From the NCBI RefSeq assembly GCF_000495475.1, contig NZ_ASGZ01000002.1:240317-304316 (forward strand): DNA of 64,000 nucleotides, written 5' to 3'. A program made the translations under genes and the position numbers. The stretch comes from Candidatus Halobonum tyrrellensis G22. Lineage in GTDB: Archaea > Halobacteriota > Halobacteria > Halobacteriales > Haloferacaceae. Position 1 is the stretch's first letter. Each line of letters opens with the position of its first letter. The notes beneath the pieces are model-generated. The model was given only the letters and a program-made list of their open reading frames with translations. It did not search any database and had not been told where the DNA came from. This document shows positions 8,439 through 16,097 of the stretch, one piece after another.

Positions 8439-8510
8439 GTTACCTTAGGTTACCCAGGCGCCTTAGGTAACTCAGGTACCTATGCTTAGTGAGGTCTCTG
8501 CGGTGCCTCA
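8439..8510. repeat. 9-bp periodic repeat array, right copy
   Basis: Eight adjoining 9-base units: GTTACCTTA, GGTTACCCA, GGCGCCTTA, GGTAACTCA, GGTACCTAT, GCTTAGTGA, GGTCTCTGC and GGTGCCTCA. The loose consensus is GGTNNCTNA, as in the array at 5829-5882. It lies upstream of a small gene pair whose second member resembles a ParA partner, so it is a candidate centromere-like or autoregulatory site. Bases 8240-8438 between the enolase gene and this array hold no gene that I can support. Confidence 0.65.
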
Positions 8511-8589
8511 GCCGATGACGGCGAACGGGGTGCGGCGCACGCCGAACGTCTGACGCACAGTTAATGTGACGCGGTCCGACCCGCCGCGT

Positions 8590-8748
8590 ATGGACGGGGA
8601 CCGACCCGACGGACCGACCCGCCCCGACCGGTCGATTCGGTCGGACCGGGAGGCGACGGCTCGAGCGAGCGACACCGAGACGCCGGCCGGCGGCCGCGCC
8701 GCCGAAGCCACCGAAGCCGCCGTCGGCGCGGGGGGGACCGACCGATGA
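8590..8748 (+). CDS. Possible small acidic protein upstream of the ParA-partner-like gene
   Basis: 52 residues starting at ATG 8590, rich in Asp, Arg, Thr, Ala and Gly, with no predicted fold. Its TGA overlaps the ATG of the next gene by the ATGA arrangement, typical of translational coupling, and third-position GC is high. It occupies the place where parA stands in the comparable pair at 33777-35079 but shows no ATPase motif. It may be a leader peptide, a remnant or a spurious frame. Confidence 0.3.
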   Translation: MDGDRPDGPTRPDRSIRSDREATARASDTETPAGGRAAEATEAAVGAGGTDR

Positions 8749-9218
8749 GCGGGTCGAACCCGTTCGACGACCTCGCGGAGGAGGTCGCGGGTGGCGACCG
8801 GAACGACCCCGCCGAGGCGGGGTCGACGACCGACGCGGCCGGGGCGGACGACGGACGCTCCGCGGGCGGGACCGCGAGCCGAGACGGGGGGAGCGACCCC
8901 GGAGGGAGCGACGGCGCCGACGCCGCCCCGGGGGCGGACACGGTCGCCGGACCGACCCTGGAGAACAGTTCGCCGCCGTTCCCCTACTCCGAGACCGAAC
9001 AGAAGCAGATGTACGTCCGCGGCGGTCTGTGGGACGAGTTCGAGGACCTCGGGTTCGACGCCGAACTCGAACTCCGCCGGACGTTCGACGTGCGAAACGT
9101 CGAGCAACGGGAGATCGACACCGCGCTCGTCCGGTTGGCGCTCGAACGGTTCTCCCCCGACGAGATCGCCGCGATGGTCGTCCGAACCCGCGGGTTCGAC
9201 CCGTCTGACGGCGAGTGA
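8745..9218 (+). CDS. ParA-partner-like small protein without an adjacent parA
   Basis: 157 residues. It opens with NPFDDLAEEV, has a low-complexity Gly/Asp/Ala linker (about 17-75), and ends in a folded region of about 80 residues starting at FPYSETEQKQMYVR. The start motif and the tail align by eye with the protein at 34708-35079, which directly follows parA: DPFADLGETL and FSYEAAVQRPFYAR, then a shared Glu-rich helix, an (R)EI/EM...AL.R helix and a DE(I/V)A element. It therefore probably belongs to the same family of haloarchaeal ParA-associated DNA-binding or adaptor proteins. No ParA ATPase is adjacent. The 9-bp array 235 bases upstream is a plausible target site. Confidence 0.5.
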   Translation: MSGSNPFDDLAEEVAGGDRNDPAEAGSTTDAAGADDGRSAGGTASRDGGSDPGGSDGADAAPGADTVAGPTLENSSPPFPYSETEQKQMYVRGGLWDEFEDLGFDAELELRRTFDVRNVEQREIDTALVRLALERFSPDEIAAMVVRTRGFDPSDGE

Positions 9219-9315
9219 CGCTCGGCGGGGATACCGACGCTATCAACCGTATATCGCGATATCGACTTCGACCCCCGGGAGCGTAGCGGGACGGGGACGG
9301 ACGGTCACAACGGCG

Positions 9316-10311
9316 TCACCCGTCGTCTCGGGACCAGCGGTGGCCGTCGGCTTCGACGAGACCGAGGAGGTCCCGGCGTCGGTCGGCGAGTTCGGCGACC
9401 CGTCGGTCGAATGCCTCGTCGGAGACCGTCGGCACCCCCGCCTCGCGGAGGCGGTCGAGGTCGGGAGCGGGCGGCGGGTCGTCCGCCGGCGCGAACGTCG
9501 CGTCCACCATCTCCAGGTAGGTGTCGACCGTCGAGCGCGCGCTCTCTACCACCGCAGTCTCCGAGCGTCTCCGCTCCGGGACCCCCCGCTGGAGGGTCGT
9601 AAGCGCCTCGTCGAGGGTGGCGACGCCGACGACGGCCGCGTACCGCCGGTCGGCCGTGTAGAAGTAGTGGAGCACGGGGTAGGCCATGTGGTTCACCGTG
9701 AGTTCGTTCAACTGCGTCGAGACCGAGTTCAACGGGAGGTCGAACCCGTCGAACCGCTCGCCGGTCCACCCGGCGACGACCACCGCCCCGCCCGTCTCGC
9801 CGAGTCCGCTCACGGTGCTGGCGAACGCCCGCTTCTGCGTGACCGCGTCGAGGACCGAGAGGACGTACGTGACGATCAGGGTGACGAACAGCATCCCGCT
9901 GCCGGACGTGAACACGGTGACGATCCGCCAGACGGCTCCCCCGGGCGCGTACCCGCCGTTGCCGAGCGTGAACAGCGAGTACCCCGTGAAGTAGAACCGC
10001 TCGCTCCACGAGACCGGTCCCGCGGCGTTCGTCTCGACTATCGACCCCTCGACGCCCGCGAACACGAGCGTCCACCCGAGCCACAGCGACGCGATCCACG
10101 TCACCAGGCTCACGAGCAGAACGAGCGGACCGGCGAGCGTGAGGAGCCGCGACCCGCGTCCGCCGACCCGCCGGAGCCGGTTCCACGTTCCCGCCATCAG
10201 CCGGGTCGTCACCGGCCCCGCCCGTCCCTCGACCCAGACCGTCGTCCAGAGGAGGTCCGTGACCGTCCCGACGAGGACGACCGCGCCGACGACCGTGTAC
10301 AGCAACGTCAT
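9316..10311 (-). CDS. Two-transmembrane ion channel-like protein
   Basis: 331 residues. N-terminal transmembrane helices lie at about 1-25 and 58-85. They are followed by a re-entrant pore region SLFTLGNGGYAP (about 112-123) and another helix around 130-152. The C-terminal 180 residues are soluble. This layout matches two-helix potassium-channel proteins, but the filter reads TLGNGGY instead of the canonical TVGYGD-type sequence, so ion selectivity is uncertain. The cytoplasmic domain lacks an obvious RCK nucleotide-binding motif. It is transcribed toward the partition-like gene and away from the amino-acid transporter. The ATG at 10311 precedes the first helix directly. Confidence 0.75.
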   Translation of the reverse strand: MTLLYTVVGAVVLVGTVTDLLWTTVWVEGRAGPVTTRLMAGTWNRLRRVGGRGSRLLTLAGPLVLLVSLVTWIASLWLGWTLVFAGVEGSIVETNAAGPVSWSERFYFTGYSLFTLGNGGYAPGGAVWRIVTVFTSGSGMLFVTLIVTYVLSVLDAVTQKRAFASTVSGLGETGGAVVVAGWTGERFDGFDLPLNSVSTQLNELTVNHMAYPVLHYFYTADRRYAAVVGVATLDEALTTLQRGVPERRRSETAVVESARSTVDTYLEMVDATFAPADDPPPAPDLDRLREAGVPTVSDEAFDRRVAELADRRRDLLGLVEADGHRWSRDDG

Positions 10312-10674
10312 GCGCTACTCCGCGGCGTCCGTGTCACCGGCCGGCCGAGCGGGCGATCCGCGGCGGCGACGCCCCGGCTGTCGACCCGAGGGCTCGCCCG
10401 TCCCGGTCCGCTCCGGGCGCACCTCTGCCGGTCGTCGCTGCTCCTCCCGACGGGGAGACGACACCGAGACCGCCTCGTCGCCGTCATCGGCGCCAGTAGC
10501 ATGTCAGTCGTCCCGACGGTCGGGGCGCTCCCTTTACTCCGCGTCGATCCGAAGCGGGTTCGAGCCACCCGGGCGACCCGTGCGGTCGACCGTCGAGAGC
10601 GAACGCGAGCGCGTTCGGTACGGCGACGACTCGCAGACGAGGGCTTTTTACGTTGTCTGCTACCACTCGCCCGT
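10312..10674. other. 363-bp intergenic region with the promoter of the amino-acid transporter operon
   Basis: No gene is supported. The element GGGCTTTTTACG near 10640-10651 lies about 27 bases before the ATG at 10675 and fits a haloarchaeal TATA box for a leaderless transporter mRNA. The rest is GC-rich sequence without a repeat or hairpin that I would call. Confidence 0.45.
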
Positions 10675-11589
10675 ATGGATCGTCGAACTTACCTGCGGTC
10701 GGTCGGTGGAAGCGCGGTCGCACTCACACTCGCGGGCTGTAGCGGCGACGGCGGCGAGGCGAGTCCGCCCGCCGAGGAGACGACCGACGACTCGGCCGGC
10801 GGCGAGACCGGAACCGGAACCGAAACGGGAACGGAGAGCGGCGGTGACGGCGAGGTCACGACCGTCACTCCTGGTACGGCGCCGGGGTTCCCCCCGTTCG
10901 AGATGATGGAGAGCGGCGAACTGGTCGGCTTCGACGTCGACCTGCTGTCGGCGGTGGTCGCGGAAGCCGACGGCTACGAACTCGGCGAGTGGCAGACGTT
11001 CGACTTCGACTCGCTGATCCCCGCGCTCACGAGCGACAACATCGACGTCATCGCGGCCGCGCTCACGATCAACGACGACCGCGACCAGACGATCGACTTC
11101 AGCGACCCCTACTACAACGCGGACCAGGCGGTGTTGGTGCGCACCGACGGCGACTTCGCCCCGAGCGACCTCGAGGCGCTCTCGGGTCACCCGGTCGGCG
11201 CGCAGTCGGGGACGACCGGCGAGACCGTCGCCCAGGAGAACGTCGAGGGGACGAACTACAACTCCTACGACAGCTACGTGTTCGCGGTTCAGGACCTGGA
11301 GAACGGCAACATCGACGCCGTGGTCCTCGACGTACCGGTCGCGCGGACGTTCGCCCAGCAGCGACCCGTCGAGGTCGCGTTCGTGGTCGAGACGGGCGAG
11401 CGCTACGGGTTCGGGATTCGCGAGGGAGCGAGCGAACTCCAGACCGGGCTGAACCAGGGGCTCCAGGCCGTCCGCGACTCCGGCCAGTACGAGGAGGTCC
11501 GCAACGAGTGGTTCGGCGGGTCGGCCGAGTCCACCGGAACGGCCGACTCGGCGACCGCCAACTCGACGACGACCGGGACGAGCGAGTAG
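10675..11589 (+). CDS. Polar amino-acid ABC transporter, solute-binding lipoprotein
   Basis: 304 residues, SBP family 3. A short signal (MDRRTYLRSVGGSAVALTLA) ends in the lipobox LAGC at residues 18-21, so the protein is lipid-anchored outside the membrane. A Thr/Gly/Glu-rich tether (about 23-62) leads to the binding domain: TAPGFPPFEMM, GFDVDLLSAV, the hinge DVIAAALTIND, FSDPYYNADQAV and GAQSGTTGE are typical family-3 motifs. The C-terminus carries a second low-complexity Ser/Thr tail of about 20 residues, which is unusual. First gene of a four-gene operon with two permeases and an ATPase. Ligand probably a polar amino acid or ectoine-like compound; specificity not readable. Confidence 0.9.
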   Translation: MDRRTYLRSVGGSAVALTLAGCSGDGGEASPPAEETTDDSAGGETGTGTETGTESGGDGEVTTVTPGTAPGFPPFEMMESGELVGFDVDLLSAVVAEADGYELGEWQTFDFDSLIPALTSDNIDVIAAALTINDDRDQTIDFSDPYYNADQAVLVRTDGDFAPSDLEALSGHPVGAQSGTTGETVAQENVEGTNYNSYDSYVFAVQDLENGNIDAVVLDVPVARTFAQQRPVEVAFVVETGERYGFGIREGASELQTGLNQGLQAVRDSGQYEEVRNEWFGGSAESTGTADSATANSTTTGTSE

Positions 11590-11593
11590 ACGG

Positions 11594-12310
11594 ATGCCGT
11601 GTCCAGTTCCGGTCCCGGGCGGGCTGTCGGCCGACTGGCGGTACGTGTTCGAGAACGCGTGCTACCTCGGCGACGGGCTGGCGGTGACGCTGGCGCTGAC
11701 CGCCGCCAGTCTCGTCGTCGGCTTCGCCGCTGGACTGCCGGCGGGCGTCGCGGAGGTGTACGGCCGGCAGTCCGACAGCGCGCCCGTCAGGTGGGTCGGC
11801 CGCGCGGTCCGGAACGCGGGCGTCGTCCTCCGCGGCACGCCCATCGTGGTGATCATCATGCTCGCGTACTTCTCGTTCGGCATCTCGCCCGCGTTCCTCG
11901 CGGCCACCGCCGCGTTGGGGTTCCGGAGCGCGGCCTACCAGACGCAGATCTTCCGCGGCGCCATCGAGAGCGTCGGCGCCGGACAGATGGAGGCCGCCCG
12001 GTCGGTCGGAATGTCGAAGTACCAGTCGATCCGTCACGTCGTGCTCCCGCAGGCGCTCCGACGGAGCGTCCCGGGGTTCCAAAACGAGGTGACGATCGTG
12101 TTGAAAGACACTTCGATCGCGTTCGCGATCGGTCTCGCGGAACTGCTGACCAAGAGCTACGACCTGTTCCAGAGCGTCGGCCACACCACCGCCATCTTCG
12201 AACTCATCCTGGTCGTGAGCGCGGCGTACTTCGTGCTCACGTTCGCCGCCAACCGGTCGCTCGAAGCGCTCAACGAGGCCGTCTCGGTACCGGGGGGTGA
12301 GCGCGGATGA
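11594..12310 (+). CDS. Polar amino-acid ABC transporter permease 1
   Basis: 238 residues with about five membrane helices. The coupling (EAA) loop is EAARSVGMSKYQSIRHVVLP, followed by PQALRRSVPGFQNE, typical of HisMQ/GlnP-type permeases. LRGTPIVVIIM is the conserved motif after the second helix. It starts four bases after the binding-protein stop, and its own TGA overlaps the ATG of the ATPase gene, indicating translational coupling. It would form a heterodimeric membrane channel with the product of 13070-14020. Confidence 0.93.
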   Translation: MPCPVPVPGGLSADWRYVFENACYLGDGLAVTLALTAASLVVGFAAGLPAGVAEVYGRQSDSAPVRWVGRAVRNAGVVLRGTPIVVIIMLAYFSFGISPAFLAATAALGFRSAAYQTQIFRGAIESVGAGQMEAARSVGMSKYQSIRHVVLPQALRRSVPGFQNEVTIVLKDTSIAFAIGLAELLTKSYDLFQSVGHTTAIFELILVVSAAYFVLTFAANRSLEALNEAVSVPGGERG

Positions 12311-13077
12311 GTTCGGAGTCGCCGTCCGATCCGCCCCTGCTGCGGGTCGAAGACCTCTACAAGCGCTACGGCGACGAGGAGGTGTTGAACGGCGTCTCGT
12401 TCGACATGGACGCCCAGGACGTTCAGGTGCTCGTCGGTCCCTCGGGGTCGGGCAAGTCGACGCTGCTGCGCTGTGTCAACCGCCTCACCGAGTTCGAGGG
12501 CGGCCGCATCGCCCTCGACGGCACCCCGACCGACGAGATGGACGAGAACGACCTGCGCCGACAGGTCGGGATGGTGTTTCAGGACTTCAACCTGTTCGCC
12601 CACCTGACCGCGAAGCGAAACGTCATGCTCGGTCTCCGGCGCGTCCGCGGTCACTCGAAGGAGGAGGCGGAGGCGCGCGCGCTCGAGGAACTCGAACAGG
12701 TCGGACTCGGAGACCAAGCCGACTCGTACCCCGCCGAGCTGTCGGGCGGACAGCAACAGCGCGTCGGCATCGCGCGCGCGCTCGCGATGGACCCGAAGCT
12801 GATGCTGTTCGACGAACCCACGTCCGCGCTCGACCCGGAACTCATCGGCGAGGTGCTCGGCGTGATGCGCGACCTGGCGGACCAGGGGATGACGATGCTG
12901 TGTGTCACCCACGAGATGGGGTTCGCCCGGCAGGTGGCGACCGACATCATGTTCCTCGAAGGGGGCCACCTGGTCGAACACGGCCCGCCCGAGCAGTTGT
13001 TCGAGAACCCACGACACGAGCGGACCGCACAGTTCCTCGACCGCCTCACCAGCCTCCACGGCGGCGACCATGGCTGA
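12307..13077 (+). CDS. Polar amino-acid ABC transporter ATPase (GlnQ-like)
   Basis: 256 residues, full-length nucleotide-binding subunit. Walker A is GPSGSGKST, the Q-loop is VFQDFNLF, the signature is LSGGQQQR, Walker B is LMLFDEPTSALD and the switch His is in VTHEMGFA. It powers import by the flanking permeases. It overlaps the preceding gene by four bases and the following one by eight. LRCVNRLTEFEGG after Walker A is typical of the polar amino-acid uptake family. Confidence 0.95.
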   Translation: MSSESPSDPPLLRVEDLYKRYGDEEVLNGVSFDMDAQDVQVLVGPSGSGKSTLLRCVNRLTEFEGGRIALDGTPTDEMDENDLRRQVGMVFQDFNLFAHLTAKRNVMLGLRRVRGHSKEEAEARALEELEQVGLGDQADSYPAELSGGQQQRVGIARALAMDPKLMLFDEPTSALDPELIGEVLGVMRDLADQGMTMLCVTHEMGFARQVATDIMFLEGGHLVEHGPPEQLFENPRHERTAQFLDRLTSLHGGDHG

Positions 13078-14020
13078 GCGGGCGGCCGGGACGGACGCCG
13101 ACTCGGCCTCCGGCTCGCGGGCGCGGTTCGGCGACCGGGACGTCGGGACGCTCGCGACGTACCTCGCCGGCGCCCTCTTCTGGGGGTGGATCTTCCTCCG
13201 CTGGCTCAACGACTGGTCGGGCGGCGTGTTCGTCCCCGCCCGGCAGGCGTTCGTGCCGCCGTCGCTGTTCCGCGGCGTCGCCGCGGGCGTCCCCGTCGTC
13301 GGCGGGGCGTTCGAGGCGCTCGCGTTCGCGTTCGAGTACGCCCCCGCGCTCGTGAACGCGCTGTGGCTCACGGTGGTGTTGACCGTCGTCAGCATCGCGC
13401 TCGGGTTCGTTATCGCCGTCCCGCTGGCGGCGTCGCGCGTCTACGGCCGGGTGTCGGCGTGGGTGTCGGTGGCGTACATCGAACTCCTCCGCGGCACGCC
13501 GCTTTTAGCCCAACTGTTCGTGCTCTACTACGGGTTCCCCTGGCTCACCCGCTTCTTCCGGGGTCTCCCGGGCGTCGGGCAGGGGGTCCTCCCGGGGCAG
13601 GCGGTGTTCGTCGCGGTCATCGGGTTCACCCTCAACAGCGCCGCTTACCAGGCGGAGTACATCCGCGGGGCCATCGAGAGCGTCGCGCCCGGCCAACTCG
13701 TCGCCGCGCGGTCGGTCGGTCTCTCGCGGGTCGAGGGGGTACGGTTCGTCGTGCTCCCGCAGGCGCTCCGGTACGCCATCCCGGGGTGGACGAACGAACT
13801 CGTCTACCTCGTCAAGTACTCCTCGCTGGCGGCGTTCATCACCGTCCCCGAACTGTTCCGGGCGGCCCAGAACATCGCCTCGTCCAACTACCGGTACACG
13901 TCGATGTTCGTCCTCGCCGCCGTGCTGTACCTCGGCGTCGTGGTCACGGCCACGAACCTGATGGAGTACGTCGGCCGCCGCGTCGCCGTCCCCGGTATCA
14001 GCGGCGGTGAGGGTCGCTGA
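13070..14020 (+). CDS. Polar amino-acid ABC transporter permease 2
   Basis: 316 residues, longer than permease 1 because of an N-terminal extension with an additional helix (about 25-45) before the core. ELLRGTPLLAQLFVLYYG and the coupling loop AARSVGLSRVEGVRFVVLPQAL are the family motifs. The ATG at 13070 overlaps the end of the ATPase gene by eight bases. With 11594-12310 and 12307-13077 it completes the importer. GGEGR is the C-terminus. Confidence 0.93.
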   Translation: MAERAAGTDADSASGSRARFGDRDVGTLATYLAGALFWGWIFLRWLNDWSGGVFVPARQAFVPPSLFRGVAAGVPVVGGAFEALAFAFEYAPALVNALWLTVVLTVVSIALGFVIAVPLAASRVYGRVSAWVSVAYIELLRGTPLLAQLFVLYYGFPWLTRFFRGLPGVGQGVLPGQAVFVAVIGFTLNSAAYQAEYIRGAIESVAPGQLVAARSVGLSRVEGVRFVVLPQALRYAIPGWTNELVYLVKYSSLAAFITVPELFRAAQNIASSNYRYTSMFVLAAVLYLGVVVTATNLMEYVGRRVAVPGISGGEGR

Positions 14021-14596
14021 CCGCCGCTCCGTCTCGCGTCCCTCTCCGGTCGGCGCGACCCGGCCGGGCGACTGGATCGACCGGCCCCAACGCCCCGAAC
14101 GCCCGCCGCTTTCGGCGCGGGCGTCGACGGACCCGCCGCCCGGCCCGCGCGGGTGAGCGTGATTTTTACTCCTTGTCTATCCGAATGGAAGTATAGAAAG
14201 AACGCTTATACAACGGTATCCGACCCCTCGGTCGGGGTTCGGGCCGAGTCGAACGCGACACGTCGACGGGGGCTACGGCCGACCGTGATCCGCGGCCGTA
14301 CACTCGCCACCGCTCGGACGACTGTATATTTTTGGGATCATTCAACGAATTATTCACAGTTCGAAACGAGCCGTCGGTCGGTTACCCCGAACACACTCGC
14401 TCGACCGGGTGTCGGATCGGTAGAACGTCTTCACTCTTATCGATACTATATCAAAAATTCTCCCCGGGAGATACCCCGGCGAGCACCGACTCGGTATGCC
14501 GTCGCGGACCCACTCCATCCCGTCGGCGCGTCGGCGGGGTCGCGTGCCCCTCGCCGGGAGCCGAAGCGTTTTGTGACGAACGGGGGATCGACTGTC
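14021..14596. other. 576-bp intergenic region, AT-rich in parts
   Basis: I see no protein gene. There are AT-rich patches at about 14160-14215, 14322-14356 and 14435-14462, unusual for this GC-rich DNA, which may be promoters or a small RNA locus. A box AAGCGTTTTGTG near 14564-14575 lies about 27 bases before the GTG chosen as the start of the next gene. No clear hairpin terminator was found. Confidence 0.4.
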
Positions 14597-15883
14597 GTGG
14601 CACGGAGTGACACTGCGGCCGCACCAGTGGAGACGCGGCGGCGCCTGCACGCCCACCCCGAGGTGGGGTGGTGCGAGTTCCGAACGACCGCACTCGTGGC
14701 CGACCGACTCCGCGAACTCGGCTACGACGTGGCGGTCGGTCCCGACGCCGTCGACACCGAGACGGAAACGACCCCGCCGGACGAGGAGGTGGTGGCGGAA
14801 CACGCCGACCGGGCGGTCGAGGCGGGTGTCGACCCGGCCTTCGTCGAGCGCCTCCGCGAGGGGGGGACGGGCGTCGTCGCCAGCCTGAGCCGGGGCGACG
14901 GCCCCGTGGCGGGTCTCCGCGTCGACATGGACGCGCTCCCGGTCCGGGAGTCGGACGACGACGACCACCGGCCCGCCCGCGAGGGGTTCACTTCGGAGGC
15001 GCCGGGCGTGATGCACGCGTGCGGCCACGACGGTCACACCGCCATCGGTCTCGGGGTCGCCGAACGCGTCGCCGCCGCCGACTTCGACGGGACGGTCAAA
15101 CTGTTCTTCCAGCCGGCGGAGGAGGGCGGCGGCGGCGGGCGCGCGATGACGGCCTCGGGCCACCTCGACGACGTCGACCTGTTCGTCGCGCTCCACCTCG
15201 GGCTCGGCGTCCCGATGGGGACGGTGGTGACGAGCCTGGAGTTCCTCGCGGTCAGCGGCCACGACGTGACGTTCACCGGGCGGGCGGCCCACTCCGCGGC
15301 CGCCCCCGAGGAGGGGCGGAACGCGCTGTTGGCGGCCGCGACGGCGACGCAGAACCTCTACGCGGTTTCGCGACACGCCGAGGGGGCGACCCGCATCAAC
15401 GTCGGGACGCTCGACGCCGGGACCGCGGGGAACGTCATCCCCGAGTCGGCGGAGATGAGCGTCGTGACCCGCGGCGAGACCGACGACCTCTGTGCGTACA
15501 TGGAGACGCGGCTGCGGGAGGTCGTCGAGGGCGCCGCCACCACCCACGGCGTCGAGGGGGAGGTGACGACCCGCGGGCGGACCGTCTCGGCGGACCACGA
15601 CCCCGCGACCGCCGAACGGGTCGCGGCGGCCGTCGAGGCCGCGAACGTCGACGGCGTCGACGCGGTGGAGACGCACCGGGCGGTGTCGGGGAGCGAGGAC
15701 GCCTGCTACCTGATGCAACGGGTCCGCGACCACGGCGGCGAGGCCACCTACGTCGGCATCGGCACCGACCTCGCCGACGCCCACCACACCGCGCGCTTCG
15801 ACGTCGACGAGGCGTCGCTGGCGGTCGGCATCGAGTCGATGACCGCGGTGCTCACCGCGGCGGCGTCGGACGGAGGCGACTGA
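14597..15883 (+). CDS. M20-family metallo-amidohydrolase (AbgA/IAA-amino-acid hydrolase type)
   Basis: 428 residues. It has the M20 zinc residues in HACGHDGH and the catalytic Glu pair in FFQPAEEGG, plus the dimerisation domain around GRAAHSAAAPEEGRNAL. HPEVGWCEFRTTALVADRL near the N-terminus resembles p-aminobenzoyl-glutamate hydrolase and N-acyl amino-acid amidohydrolases, which release an amino acid from an N-acyl or N-aroyl derivative. The GTG at 14597 was chosen because it is about 27 bases after a TATA-like box; a GTG at 14573 would add eight residues. It is cytoplasmic. Neighbouring amino-acid transporters and an aminotransferase suggest amino-acid derivative catabolism, but the substrate is not readable. 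Confidence 0.85.
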   Translation: MARSDTAAAPVETRRRLHAHPEVGWCEFRTTALVADRLRELGYDVAVGPDAVDTETETTPPDEEVVAEHADRAVEAGVDPAFVERLREGGTGVVASLSRGDGPVAGLRVDMDALPVRESDDDDHRPAREGFTSEAPGVMHACGHDGHTAIGLGVAERVAAADFDGTVKLFFQPAEEGGGGGRAMTASGHLDDVDLFVALHLGLGVPMGTVVTSLEFLAVSGHDVTFTGRAAHSAAAPEEGRNALLAAATATQNLYAVSRHAEGATRINVGTLDAGTAGNVIPESAEMSVVTRGETDDLCAYMETRLREVVEGAATTHGVEGEVTTRGRTVSADHDPATAERVAAAVEAANVDGVDAVETHRAVSGSEDACYLMQRVRDHGGEATYVGIGTDLADAHHTARFDVDEASLAVGIESMTAVLTAAASDGGD

Positions 15884-16097
15884 CCCGACGGCGCGGGCCG
15901 GAGCGGTCCCCACCGGGGAGTCGCCCCCGGTCGGAGGATTCAACGGTCGGGGGTTCGAGCCTGTCGGGTGGTCGACGCGGCGTGCGTCACGCCGCTCTCC
16001 TAGCCGATTCGCCGTGGACACCCGATCAACCGGCTCTACCGAGGGGCAACAGTATACTTATGGGAGAGAGTACCATTCCAGTAGAACGAGCCACCCG

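Noticed and set aside
10550..10585. GGTTCGAGCC, resembling a tRNA T-loop
   Set aside because: No matching A-box or acceptor stem could be folded around it.
10675..14020. Naming the amino-acid transporter as an ectoine uptake system
   Set aside because: The transporter class fits, but no ectoine hydrolase gene is nearby and the ligand pocket could not be read.
15940..15985. GGGTTCGAGCC, another tRNA-like T-loop
   Set aside because: No cloverleaf and no A-box upstream at the required distance.
14354..16021. 555-codon minus-strand frame
   Set aside because: Antisense to the M20 amidohydrolase, whose zinc motifs are clear on the plus strand.
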